Assembly (NCBI GenBank): GCA_051530055.1
Contig: CM121343.1
Coordinates: 744,001 to 808,000 of the forward strand
Length of the DNA stretch: 64,000 bases
Reading direction: 5' to 3'
Source: Neoechinorhynchus agilis
Taxonomy: Eukaryota; Acanthocephala
Part shown: piece after piece, positions 24,356 to 36,056 of the stretch
Position numbering within the stretch: position 1 is the stretch's first letter
Layout: each line of letters begins with the position of its first letter
Translations under genes and position numbers: made by a program
Notes under the pieces: generated by a model
Seen by the model: only the letters and a program-made list of their open reading frames with translations
Database searches by the model: none
What the model was told of the DNA's origin: nothing

Positions 24356-27325
24356 AGATTGATAATTATATGAATTACACGTTTTTTGTTAAAGAAACAA
24401 AGAATTGAAGGGCTCATGTACTTTTGGGTGTTCATTAGCATTCAAGTTCACAATTGTTCAAAAAACGTATCCGTTAGGATTGGAATATCCAGTCGACGGG
24501 GCATCCGTTCGGTTGGGAATATCTAGTCGGTGGGATACCTATTCGTGTGGGTGTGACATTCCTTGAAATACTTAGTTAACGTTTTTTAATATTCGTCCAG
24601 ATAACACACACACACGAACAACGGTCAACACGATGGGTAACATTGATTGGCCACGTCAGCATGCCGCTACTTATCATAGTGAGAACTATCTAGTCGGGGA
24701 CGGTTCGTTCGGGTGAGGATGTGTCCGTTCGTTTGATAATATTCGGTTGGATTGGAAGGCGCGTTTTGGGAATTGGCGGGTATTGTTTGCAGGAACGCTT
24801 GTAAGGTTGGTCTTTCTTCAGGTTCATTCCAAGTTCTGATATCCAAGATGATTGGACAGCATGGAAATTGGAGCGTAGGTATAGTGAGGTTCGACGTCAA
24901 GGGAGGATGAAACGATTTAGGATCGCGAGTGTTGTGCTCGTGTTAAAAGGGAGCGATGTGTTGTAGAAATTGTGGTTCAACAGTTGATAGGCGTTTTGAT
25001 TGTTTAATGAAATAGTATCAATTCATTCGGTGAGAGGGGGAAAGTGAGTTGTGCAAATTTTAGATGCTCTTTTATGAAGAATTTCAAGACGGCGGATTAG
25101 CAATTTGGAAAGGTTGCAAAATACGGGATAACCGTGGGTAAGGGAATATAAAATAAAGTAGAAGTAACATTTGGATAGATCTTATGAAAGGATTCCTAAA
25201 TGTCGGAGGCATTTGAGGAGATAAATTTTAAAGGCGTTGTGCTTGAAGGAGAGAGTGATGTGCGAGTCCCATTTCAAATTTGATTGAAATTGGATACTCA
25301 GAATTCTTACAGAGGTTACCCGTAAGATGTCATTTAGAAGATCGAGATACGTTATGGGGATTCGGGAGATTGAGGGGATCATTTCGAAGCATTTAGAGAA
25401 ATTCAGATGGAGTTTGTGATTGGTTCAGAAATTTTTGTGTGCGATTTCGTTAGAGGCTAAGTAGAGGGAGAGGTGGGGTGATATCGTCGGCGTATAAGAA
25501 GAGTTTAGAGTGAGCGGAGAGAGGTTTGAGGTCGTTTAGAAAAATATTAAAGAGAAGTGGTGACAGTACAGCGCCTTGAGGTACGCCTTTGGTGATGGAA
25601 AGGCTGATAGAAGAGGTAGAACGGCAGTGAATGTATTGTTTACTATTGTGAAGATAAAATTCGAGCCAGCGGATCTGCCACAAGTTGATACCAAAATTGG
25701 AGCAGGCCCGGAGGAGTGAACTGTCCACTGAGTCGAAAGCTTTAGATAAATCAAGCTGAATGAGACTGGTGACGTTGGAGGGATTATTGTCGAGGTTACG
25801 TAGGAGTGTGTCATAAATGCAAAGTAGGGTATCGGTTGCAGAAAATCTGGGCCGGAAGCAAAATTGCAGGGGCGATAACTTTTCGTTGAGAAGTGAAAGA
25901 AGGCGAGGTTTAAAACATTTTTTCGGTGACTTTTGAAAGAGCGGGTAGAATGGAAATTGGACGGAATGATTCGGCCGAAATAAGGTGTCATCTTTTGGAA
26001 CAAGGATAACTTTAGCACTTTTTAGGAATGAGGGGTAGATGCCGTATAAAGAGCTGAGGTTTATAATGTGGGTAAGAGATCGATGAGTTCGGGATGAGCA
26101 AGCGAAGAGCCCAGTTTGGGGTTTCGGATTGAAAGGGCAAATTTTTAAGTAATATCATGAAATACTTTGGTACCTCATATCGGTGAGTTGACAAAAGTTT
26201 CAGCTGTGGGCGTGGAGGATTGTGTGGAGACTGACGTTGAGCAGTGATTGCAAATTGAGTCATGGCAGGATTTCTGATTAATGGAATCTAGAATCTGTTT
26301 TAATTCAGTGGAGGACAAATTAGTGAAGGGGTCCGGGTGGCGTAGACCAACAGAGCCCTTGACGGCCTACCACTATGTTGAGTTGCCACCTGATAGAATT
26401 TTAGAGGAAAGGAAGTTATTGCTGTCGATAAGATTTTTGTTAGTACTTTTTGTAAACGGGAAGAGTCTGCGGGATTATTGCGATGGACCTTAGAAGCTTG
26501 CCTTTGTATAAGTTTCCGAATGGGGATCATCCATGGAGGGTCGCTGTTGAAGATCTTAATGAATTTCTTGAGAGTTGTTGAAGCTATGGAATTTTTTATG
26601 ATTGAGGTAATCGAGGACATGGCCAAGGAAGATTCATTTGTGTTGTCAGAGTGGGATGTGCGGATGTTAGAGTTGAACAATTTTATAAAATTTTGGATGT
26701 GATGATCACGTTTATCCCAGACGGGTAAACGGGGAGATTTCATACGCTGAGGTGGGGTGGATGGAGTGATTAGGGCAGAGGAATGGTCAGAGTTCGCGGG
26801 GGGGGAGGGAGTTTTGAGGCGGATGAGTAGGCTTCGATATTTGTGAACACTTTGTCGAGGTGAGGGTCAAGACCAGTTGGGAAGTCAATAAGTCGACGCA
26901 ACTTGGTGAAGGGTAGAAGAGGAAATAGATTATTGAAGCCCCCTGCAATTAAGAAATGGTGTGAATTTGCGGAGTTTATGAGCTCCATCGTAGACTCAAT
27001 TTGTAGCAAGGACTCAGGACGGGAGGCCGGAGGGCGATAGACGGCAGCAATGGTGAATTTTCTAAAGCCCTTTCTTAGAGGAGCTATAAATTGGACTGCG
27101 ATGAATTCTAGACCTGGGTTCGGTGGAGAGCCCGTGAGAGATAAAGAGTATGGTAGCGATTGCCGTACGTAAATTGAGACCCCCCTCCTGGACGGTCCTC
27201 GCGATGTACCCGGGAAGGATGGCTGTATTGCTGTTGTACGGGATAAGCCATGTTTCTTTTAAGATGTTTACGTCGACTTTTGAGGTAGATGAAATGAGTG
27301 AAATTTCATCTAGTTTAAAAAGGAG
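24356..27325 (-). mobile_element. APE-type LINE (CR1/Jockey-like), unit 1 copy
   Basis: Minus-strand non-LTR retrotransposon. Near 27300-27000 the endonuclease domain shows NILKETWLIP and HHFLIAGGFNN (apurinic-endonuclease-like ETW and G(D)FN motifs, the Asp changed to Gly here). The reverse transcriptase at about 26000-25450 shows the palm motifs GVPQGAVLSPLLFNIFLNDL and LFLYADDI. The thumb region at 25380-25180 includes SIQFQSNLKWDSH. The frame is interrupted more often than in the second copy. The 3' end (24370-24660) is non-coding with a short (AC)n run and abuts the hairpin arm. A CR1/Jockey-type assignment is inferred from the motifs only. Confidence 0.85.
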
Positions 27326-27610
27326 GCACCCGGGGAGCAGCAACCGCCGCTGAGGAACGCAAAAAGACAAAATACAGGGCCTGAGTCGAAATCATTATTT
27401 TGCTCCCTTTGGCGTCGAGACGCTCGGGTCGTTTTGTACCGCGGCGCAGGACCTGGTCAAGCATAAGAGATTGAGACGAATCAATGGCGATCCGAGATCA
27501 GGAGCATTCCTGTTGTAAAACATAAGTCCGGCTGTGCAACGAGGGAACGCTGCATCCATCATTTCAACCGTTACACCGGGATGGCAGCTGAGTGATCCAG
27601 AGCGGTGGTG
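27326..27610 (+). mobile_element. 3' scrap of the restriction-endonuclease LINE
   Basis: The plus strand starts GGGAGCAGCAACCGCCGCTGA and continues with the same tail as at 49800-50095. That tail normally encodes ATAAEERKKTKYRGL...HYFAPFGV and, near the end, VTPGWQLSDPE. The frame is broken here. It is joined directly to the 5' end of the minus-strand APE-type LINE. Confidence 0.75.
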
Positions 27611-28177
27611 TGAATGATTTCACGACATTTATAAATAGAATCCACTAAAAACTGATTAATTTCGCCCAGGTCAGAGAAATAGTTACAAGACAGAAGCAGA
27701 CAAGTGACTGCGTTGTACAATTGATCTTTTAGTCTTCCAAACTTGAATTTACGGGAGTTTTGCTTTTAATGGGTTAATTATTTCTGATAGAAGTATTGTC
27801 AATGGCATGTCTCTTTGTTTTCATTAAGAACGGATTATACGCATTAACTTTGGTTTCTCTAGAAGGTTTTAATGAAATAATCATAGAAGCTGTAAATTCT
27901 AATCTTTTAACCAAGTCTTTTATAAAACGATCGTTCGACTACAAAATGGCTACTGCCTATTATAAGATTGCTGTTGTTGTAGAACCGAAAACGTGGTTTT
28001 ATTTTGCTAACGGAACCGCGAAAACGTTTCATGGTACAACGAACGATAACGGTTAGTAATCGATAATATAATTACATTTATGATGTAGTCGAAACTAATC
28101 GATATCACAATCTTCCATCGTGTTCGATTGTTTCCCTGGTCTCCGGCAAGACCGTCTGACTTCTCTCCCGTCTTCCA
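27611..28177. other. Non-coding spacer, partly shared with the second block
   Basis: Up to about 27918 it matches 46861-47147. Beyond that it is unique to this block. An 86-codon plus-strand frame (27796-28056) is open here but is broken in the duplicate and resembles nothing known. Confidence 0.4.
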
Positions 28178-31010
28178 TTATATACTTCGAGCCCATTCGA
28201 CTAAAATCCGAATCCAATCCAGTATAGTCACCCTGAGTGCCGCGTTCCGGTATTTCAGTACTATTGTGCTTAGATCTTGATTCAGTAGTTTGAGATCACC
28301 AGTCGTTTGAGCGATATCCGACCCATACGGGGCTAGACGTTGGGTTGAAACGACGCCTTGTCGTCCATCAGCGTATTGGATCAACGAATGCTTTTCGCCC
28401 CCACTTATTGGAGTTACTTCATCCACTTCATTCTCGTACTTGGACTTTCTGTTCAGATTCTCGAGGTATGCCTTATCACTTGATACAATCCAACTTGGTG
28501 GTGGCCTGGATGTCATACTCCTTCTTGGATAATTGAATATTCGTTCATGAGACGTTTGCCCCGTACTGGTGCAGAGAAGTGTTCGTATTTTCGAAAGTGC
28601 CTCATGGAGGACCTGGGGCCAATTATTTAAAGGAAGATCTTGATCTGCAAGCAAGAGCTGGATGGTTTTCCACACTGTTCCATTGTAGCGTTCACATTGG
28701 CCGTTGCCTTGCGTGTGGAACGCAGTCGTGTGACTGAGGCAAACGTTCTGTGCATTTAGCCATTCTCGAATATCCTTGCAGGTGAAAGAAGCTCCTCGGT
28801 CAGAGTGGACGTAATCAGGACGCAAGCAAATGCGATTGGGAACCGCGAATATTCGTCTACGGCGACTAATAAATACAGCGGACCGCTTGCTGTGGACGGT
28901 AATGGACCTTTGAAGTCCACAGATATTCGTTCGAATGGTTTGGTGGCTTTGATCAAATGTGGACCAGAAGATTTGAAAAATCTTGGTTTTATTCGGCAGC
29001 ATACCGAACAAGATGCCGTTACTTTTCTTATTTCCTCCGTAGAATAAGGAAGATTATTTTGTTTGATGTAGTGGAGCATCCTGGTGACACCTGGATGTCC
29101 TAATTTTCGGTGAACTTCGTGGATCTGAGTCAGAATAGAGGATACGCTCGCACATGAATCGCGTGATAGTACATCCGCAGCTAGATTAGAAGCTCCAGCT
29201 CGATACTTTAGTGTATAAGTATAACTTGAAAGTTCCAGCCTCCATCGTAATATGCGTTCGTTTCTAATCTTTTTGAATGTTTTTGATTGAGCATAAAGGA
29301 TACTGATCTTTGATCCGTAATCACGACGAACGGACGGATAGCTAAGTAGTACCGCCAATGTTTTATTGCCTCGATAAGTGCGTACGCCTCCTTTTCCACT
29401 ATGTGATATCGTTTTTCATGTTTATTCAGTGTTTTGGAAAAAAATGCGACAGGTAGCCCATCCTGGAAAAGAGCGGCTCCAATTGCTTTTTCAGAAGCAT
29501 CAGTTTCGAGTACGAATTGCTTATCCTCATCTATGCTATGCATGACAGCGTTTTTGATGTCTTTTTCAAGGTATCAATCAATATTGCAGTTTGTTCGCAT
29601 AGAGGAAAATCCAAATTTTTGCACACCAGCGGTTGAATCCTTTTAGAGTAGTTCGGGATCCATTTACTATAATAGGCAAAAAATCCCATCAGGCGTTGTA
29701 TAGATGCTTTGTTGGTGGGTAGTACTATGTCATTTAGAGACTTGAGACGATTTGGGTCCGGTCTTAGTTGGCCGTTACCAATTTCGTAACCAAGTACCAG
29801 AATTCGTTCTACCCCATATACGCTTTTATCGTTATTGAATTTTAATCCTTTCTTGGCAGCAATATCTCGAAATTGTCACTAGTTTTTATCATGCTCGCTC
29901 TTCGTTTGTCCGCAAACAATGACATCGTCGAGATATGCATATGTATTTGATAAATTGTTAGCTTCGATGATATTATTCATATACCTCTGAAATGCGGATA
30001 CCCCACTGGTAACGCCCATCGGGATTTTTGTAAAGCGGTAGAGCTCACCGCATGCTTCAAAAGAGGTATAGTCTCTCTCATGAGGGGCAATTGATACTTG
30101 ATAATATGCATCTTCCAAGTCTAACCGGCTAAACACCTTATTTGTTGCTATTTTGTTGACGATCGTTTCGATACGTGGAAGAGGGTAAGCATCTAGATAA
30201 TTGAATTTGTTAATAGTTTGGCTAAAGTCTACAACGAGTCTCTTTTTTCCATTTTCGTTGTTAACCACGAGGACCTGTGCCCTCCATGGTGAATCGGATT
30301 TTTCGATTATGCCATCTTTAAGCATGCGACCGATCTCGGATTTAATAAAGATGATGCCGCGTTGATTGTAGCATTGGGATCGAGTTGCGATCGGTTTACA
30401 GTCGGCGGAAAGATTATTGAACAAACAAGGCGCCAAATCAGATTTTGTTGTCGACTCTTGATCAAGTACAGGAATAAGTAACGCAGCTAGATTCAGTTCG
30501 ATTGACGGCTCACTGCCTGACATTCTCAAGCGGAACTCTCTGTGCAGTCTTAAAAACGGCAATCCAAGAACTACGTCGCTGCAAAGATCAGTCAACAGGT
30601 ATAGTTCCACGCGACTGTACATCGTTCCGTCGTATCGAATATCGGCCCTAACCTTGCCCAGAGTTCTCCTTGTAGTGTTACCAGAGGCTAACGAAACGTT
30701 TGAGTAGGACGGCTCCAATCGATGAAATTGAGGGAACTCCCAGTATCAAGCAAAGCAGAGAAGGTTACATCTTGTATCAATACCGGAATCATGAGAGAAT
30801 AATCCTTTATCGAACTCTTATCCTTTTTAGTAGCAGCTAAGTAGACCGAAGACAAGTTAGCGTTGTTAGCTTTTTTTGACCGACACACTCTCGTGAAGTG
30901 TCCGAGTTTTTGACACGTATAGCACTGTACTTCGGCGGCAGGGCATAATTTGCGAGGATGTCGTTTCCTCCCACAAAAATTAGCTTTGCAAGTAAAACCT
31001 TCACTTTGAA
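28178..31010 (-). mobile_element. Ty3/Gypsy (Metaviridae) LTR retrotransposon fossil
   Basis: Minus-strand gag-pol remnant with parts in canonical Ty3/Gypsy order. A CCHC zinc-knuckle segment is at about 30880-30990. An aspartic protease with the LLDTGSS core follows, then a reverse transcriptase (PLPRIETI, RLDLEDAYYQV and AYLDDVIV motifs), RNase H (TDASEKAIGAALF) and an integrase with zinc-binding and catalytic-core regions. No flanking LTR pair was recognised and most of gag is missing at the right end. It is broken, with several interruptions. The pol motifs are still easy to read, which suggests only moderate age. It lies between the two copies of the duplicated block and is not part of either. 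Confidence 0.92.
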
Positions 31011-32099
31011 GTAATAAATCAACACTCCAACTTTACACGTATTCTCTTCTTTTGTGAAAAGTTCATTTTCTGCAGTTCTGAAATGTTGTGAAGATGCAAT
31101 GTATCCAAGAACGAAAATGTGCTTTTTACCATTCCCGAAGCATTGTTTTGGATTATCAGAGTCCGGATAAAGTTGATGATTCACACAATCAGCTTACTAT
31201 TACCGTCCGTTTCATAAATCCTCGTGAGATCGCCATTAGAAGTAAGAACAATGTTCAGAAGATGCAGTTCATCACGAGTGCAATCGCAAAATGCTTGGTG
31301 GTGAAATAATCATTTTTGGACCTTGCTCGGTGAAACATTTCGATTAGGGAAGAAATACTTAAGCCCAAACAATTTGCCATCAACTGAAACAACAACACTC
31401 TGTTCAAATCAGCATTTAATATGCTGTAAAACTAAAAAACTAATTTTTTGGCTAGTAACCCATTTTTACCCGTGCTAGACTTTGCCTAAATTTTCGGTAC
31501 GTTTCTTCGTATTTATTAGAATCACCCGATGTTCATCATTTGCCATTTAGAGTTCTCAATGAAACATCGAGATATTTCTTTGGAATCTCCGCCAAGCATT
31601 TTGTGGACTTTTTGCCTGTTTAAAGATGTAATACTGACGAATAAGAGTTGTAGATCATAGTGCTTTCAGCTGTCGGTCCTGTACAATCGAAGAAGATGAC
31701 AGTTCATTGCAAGAGAGGATCGTTACATAATGAGATAAGGCCAAATTTCAAAAAAAAATTTGTCCTAAAAAAATTTCAGTAGTGCAATCCGATGCCGAAT
31801 TGTGACCTTATCTTTATCGAAATGCATCAAAATGTTGATGACTCATTTGTTCAAAAAAATATTCTGTTTGATCCAAATTATACATTATGGTTGTTATTTA
31901 TCGGTACAACTGTCTTGTTGTTTCCCACCACACCGGCTAATGAAAACATCGCAGCACAAATCATCGTCCGTCATTCGATTGTATTCTTCAATCCATGTTT
32001 TAATTTTGAGTTCCGTATCCAAGTACTAAACACAAACGAAAGTTCTGAAATACTTATATCGATGTGTGGCCTATTATGAGACTATAAATTAGCGTTAGA
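31011..32099. other. No recognisable gene
   Basis: The stretch between the Gypsy fossil and the next LINE piece. Short plus-strand frames (31088-31309; 31792-32079) match nothing recognisable. Some of it may be decayed gag or leader sequence of the fossil element. Confidence 0.3.
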
Positions 32100-33480
32100 T
32101 CATTCACCCCACTGCTCTGGATCACTCAGCTGCCATCCCGGTGTAACGGTCGAAAGGACGGATACATCATTCCCCCATTGCAGAATCAGACTTATGTTTC
32201 GTAGGAGGAATGCTCCGTCCTTCGGATCGCCATTGATTCGTCTCAATCTCTTAGACAATTGCTTGACCAGGTCTTGCACCGCCGTACCAAACAACCCGAG
32301 CGTATCGACGCCAAAGGGAGCAAAATAATGATTTCGACTCAGGCCCCTGTATTTTGTCTTTTTGCGTTCCTCAGCGGCGGTTGCTGCTCCCCCGGGTTTA
32401 ACAGCGGCGAATTTTATGTTGCTGGCTACGAATGGCGTCTTAGCCTTCTGGCCACGGGAATACTGTGACACCGTCCGGTCTACGGCCATCGAGTCAGGAA
32501 AAATTGCTCCGCTCTAGGATGTTGGGCGCATTTACAGTATTCAGAGCACGACTAAGAGCATTGCGTTCACTTCGGCGTATCGTCAGTACCTTCCTTCTGA
32601 TTGCCGACAGACGAGACCATGGCATCCCGATGGTTCCACGGTCGCTCCACAACGGCAGCGATGGGATGTGCACATCGGTACCCCAAGTCTCAGGGACACT
32701 GCAATCCTTACTGCTTCGTCCGAAAGGTACTCACAGAAGCGATTGGGATAGCGTTGAGCCAAGCAACCGTTTCTCTTGTAAAGACTGCCGCCAATCGAGT
32801 TTGGTTCACCAGGTCACGAGAATTTGAAATTAAAGAGTTGTGAATTCTACCTAGGAAGAGTCCCAAACTGATTGTTTGCAACCATTAACGGAGACCTGCT
32901 CGCTATCGGAATCTCCACACCAATGATTAAGAGCCTTCACGAAATCGTCATCCAAAGTGTAATTATCGCAAAGACAAGATTGAACTATTTTGCGGCTTGC
33001 TTCATACGATCCCAAATAAGCTGGCGGAAAAAATCAACTGTTTTGCGGATACCCAAACCGCCGGACGACACAGGCAAGGACGCCTAACGCCAGGCCTCGT
33101 CCGGCAGCTGAGTATTTAAAATTTTCTCGAGAGGCTTTCACCGTCTGGTCTAATTTTGCCATCTTATCTTATGTCTAAAAAGGTACTGTGTGCAGCTTAT
33201 ATAGCAATTTTGGAATCAAGAGGGTGTTCTTGATCGGGGACAGTCTCGTGTGAAGATAATTCATCAACTCGTTCGCACAGCACCGAAAGTTGCGGTTGAA
33301 GATTGGCAATCTCCGCTTCCGTATTAGAATCAAAAATACAGCTTCCTTGAAGACTCAACCGGTCTAGAGTTATCAATTCCATCCCGGGGCCAGGTTCCGA
33401 ATCCCGCATTTCACAGAATTCAGTTCAATGCTGATTTTCGTCATTTTTTCACGAGTGTGTCCAGGTTCCAGCCGTTAAAG
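32100..33480 (-). mobile_element. Restriction-endonuclease LINE, inverted copy
   Basis: Minus-strand copy of the family at 13.9-16.4 kb. The segment 33409-33197 corresponds to 14996-15208, with only a few residue differences in 70. The block 32870-33120 matches 15290-15540. The extreme tail, 32489-32100, encodes ATAAEERKKTKYRGLSRNH and VTPGWQLSDPEQWGE. The last 750 bases are almost identical to 49330-50095 in the opposite orientation, so the two copies form a long-range inverted pair about 17 kb apart. Confidence 0.85.
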
Positions 33481-34025
33481 CTAACACCACTGCGTGGTCA
33501 TAAGTGAAAACCTGGCTAGTTTGCACTTCGTGTAGTGCATATTCGATGATATCACCTTCTGGGTTTTGAACCGTTTATATTCGGCCAATATCGTCTTCTG
33601 ATTCTGGCTTGCTTGTTCAATGTAATTCTGTTGCATTGCCTGCAAGAAACCTTGTAGACAACAGCCATCTTTTCCACCTCCTGGTATTTCCGGGAAATGA
33701 GGTTTCATATCAGCACAGAAGGTCGAAATTAAAATTGACATTTTTCCTAAGTATCCTAGAAATTTTGTTAATCCAACAGTTGGTTTGTGGGCAAGGGTCC
33801 GACACCCCAATGCGTTGATCCATACGATTCGGGTCAACGATTGTTTATTTGACTGGGTCTTTCTCGCATGGTCCACTAGCTCCCACGCTGAAGTAAGAAC
33901 ATCTTTTGGGTACCCCAACTTGCTGAAAATTCGTTTCAACTGTTGGTTTTCATCACTGAGACACTCATTATTGTAGAGGTTGTAGGCACGACGAAGGAAA
34001 CCTTTGAATATCCATAGTATATAAT
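33481..34025 (-). mobile_element. Penelope-like element fragment
   Basis: The minus strand encodes GFLRRAYNLYNNECL followed by LKRIFSKLGYPKDVL, a pattern typical of the segment that follows the reverse transcriptase core in Penelope-like elements (…hRA…, GYP). A 152-codon frame runs from 33939 to 33481. Neither the palm motifs nor the GIY-YIG nuclease is visible here. It abuts the LINE copy on its left. Confidence 0.55.
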
Positions 34026-34739
34026 TATTTGTTTCAGTTCAATACATCTAGAAACGGCAACTTTCCGGTTTCATCGGACCTATTCATGTTCATTGAGAGG
34101 ATTATTTCGAGATACACGAGAGTATCAGCGATTTCCGTACAGAAAAACTTTTTCAATCGCGTAAAACAATTTCAATTGCGGTCAAAGCAAATTATTTTTT
34201 AAATAACGCGACGATGAATAAAGCCTAAAAAGATACGAACAAAAGCATTTTGATTTTTGTTGCCATCGGTGTTCATGCATTAGTCCAATAATTCATTCTC
34301 AGGATCATATCACAACGAAAGTTTAAATGAAATTGCACTTTGGCGGTCTGTTGGATGAGAATATTCTTAAACATTTCTGTGCAGCATCTTTACAGTCATC
34401 GCTATCTTTAGAGCAAAGGCAATTTAGCATTCGTACCTTTTGAGCGAAGCGGTCGCTTAATTATTCAATAAAATTGCGACTAATAGATTGTTTAATTTAG
34501 GTTTTGAATCCCCCAAAAATTAATAAAGGAAAATTCCCAATTTTGTTTTGCCCGAACAATAGACGAGGGCACGGTAGCAAATCAAGTGGTTTTGGTTAAA
34601 GAAGCAATGTAAGGTCATCTCGAGATATTGACTGTGCGAGAATGCATTTAACGATCCAATGAAGTGGACCGGACGCTAAAAGTAACTGAAGATGGTTGGC
34701 ACAACTAAAGACAGCGACTTAAAACATTAATTGTTGAAG
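34026..34739. other. No recognisable feature
   Basis: AT-rich, with no supported coding region. It may include 5' flank of the PIWI N-terminal remnant, but no element could be identified. Confidence 0.3.
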
Positions 34740-35345
34740 ATGATGAGCGGATCCAAGATTATGGAACTAGATGTTCAAAGACGTCCATTCTAAGTAACTA
34801 CTTCAAAGTTGACAGCGTTCCACATTACAACTTTTTTAATTTCGCAATTAAAATCGACCCACCATGTGATTCAACGATGATAGAAACAAAGGTTCTTAAG
34901 ATTGTTTAGAAAATCGGAATAATCAAGTCTTTAGTTTTTTACCAATCAACATGGCTCGTAAACCTGAAATCCAGGAATATTTGAACATTCAGTTTCGAAA
35001 TGTGAGATACAAAAGTGACGAAATCGAAACTGAGCTGTTCATTGCAATACTCGGTCTCATCATTCCAGGGCGATTGCATAAAGTTGGTTGCCAGACGATC
35101 CAGCGGAAAATGTTCGGACGTAGAGAATCAGAAGCTTTTCAGATCTTTCCAGCGATAAAACATCGATTTTGCTTCGAGAAGGCGGTCGCTAGATGTTTTG
35201 TGTTGATCGGATTAACAAAATAGTCTACAAGAAAATGGTATCGGAAAAATGTATCGTCACGAACCTCGATTCAAATTATGAACGTCGGTATCATATACAC
35301 GAAGTAGTTGGATCTTCGGTGACGACTTCCTACGACTTTATCGTC
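34740..35345 (+). pseudogene. PIWI-clade Argonaute remnant, N-L1-PAZ half
   Basis: The plus strand holds N-terminal Argonaute signatures in order. The first is a fragment with SILSNYFKVDSVPHYNFF and AIKIDPPCDST (compare the family pattern L.sNYFk....p.w..fqY.v.f.P). The second is an open stretch, 34951-35223, with EYLNIQFRNV and AFQIFPAIKHRF (the LNiifR and I(W/F)PG motifs of the L1/N region). The third is a fragment with CIVTNLDSNYERRYHIHEV, like the PAZ pattern VLT.YNn+.YRv.di. The fragments lie in different frames with stops between, so it is not an intact gene. It supplies the half of PIWI that is missing from the hairpins and reads toward the convergent NDUFC2-like sequence. The match is by eye and less certain than for the MID-PIWI half. 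Confidence 0.55.
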
Positions 35346-35698
35346 TAATGGACTTTAATTTTAGCTGTGACTCTACATGAAGATTATCTGCAGACGATAA
35401 TCGGCTCGCATCAATAACAATTTTTACATCAATCTGATTAGAATTGCGCGAATATTTCACATTAAAGAGCAAATAAACAATTACAAAAGGTATAATGCTA
35501 ATTTCCAAATTTTTCTGTATTAAAGTCCCCATTAGACGTTGGTTTAGGTACCGATAAAATCGAACGGTCACAACGAATTGAGCAAGAGCTTAGGTTTAAA
35601 ATGTTGTCGATACAAAATGGTTCACTTTTGGACCAAAACATCCTTAGGGGTCTTAACGTGAAAATCTAATCGACAATTAATAACAAATTCAAGGCAAT

Positions 35699-36056
35699 TT
35701 ATCTGCGCGGCATCCAGGACTTCAGAACTTCGCCGTAAGTTTTTCTTTTCTCGAATAATCCCGGAAAATCATCAGAATGCTTTCTCACGTAATCCCAAAC
35801 GATTAATCGCGCTTGGTCTCGCGATCTATGATGATGAGCTTGAATGTAACCACCAATAAAGAATCCACCAACGAGCAGTCCGGCAACGTGCGGCAAATGT
35901 CCTCCGTAGAGTGGAATTCCTTTGATTTTAATTCTAAGGACGTTCTCCTTGAATATGACGAGTTTTTACCGTTTTTATCAAAACTACTTTCCTCGCGTGG
36001 TTCGGTGAACATCACGTACGGAAATCTATAAGGCTCGTAGCCATTCAGGTTCCGAT
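35699..36056 (-). pseudogene. NDUFC2-like complex I subunit, gene or recent pseudogene
   Basis: By family knowledge NDUFC2 is a small single-subunit component of mitochondrial complex I in the inner membrane. The minus strand reads RIKIKGIPLYGGHLPH, a hydrophobic segment (VAGLLVGGFFIGGYI), then HSDDFPGLFEKRKTYGEVL and a stop. This matches the family C-terminus HPEDFPE..KKTYGEI. An upstream stretch reads RNLNGYEPYRFPYVMF after an acceptor (TTTTATTTTAG at about 36057-36067), so an earlier exon is implied. Between VMF and RIKIKG the sequence does not match the hairpin-loop copy and the frame does not join with any GT-AG intron I could find, so this copy may be damaged. The plus-strand PIWI N-half lies just upstream of its 3' end. 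Confidence 0.55.

Larger units (their letters stand above)
17245..27918. repeat. Segmental duplication, unit 1
   Basis: This whole stretch recurs at 36195-47147 in the same orientation, offset 18,950 bases at the left end and 18,965 bases over 23.7-25.4 kb. It takes in the hairpin, the APE-type LINE, the scrap of the restriction-endonuclease LINE and about 300 bases beyond (the shared motif AATGAAATAATCATAGAAGC at about 27870 and 47101). The copies differ by few substitutions and small indels, so the duplication is recent compared with the elements inside it. Confidence 0.9.

Noticed and set aside
27796-28056. 86-codon plus-strand frame after the LINE scrap
   Set aside because: The duplicate at about 47 kb is frame-broken, and it has no family match.
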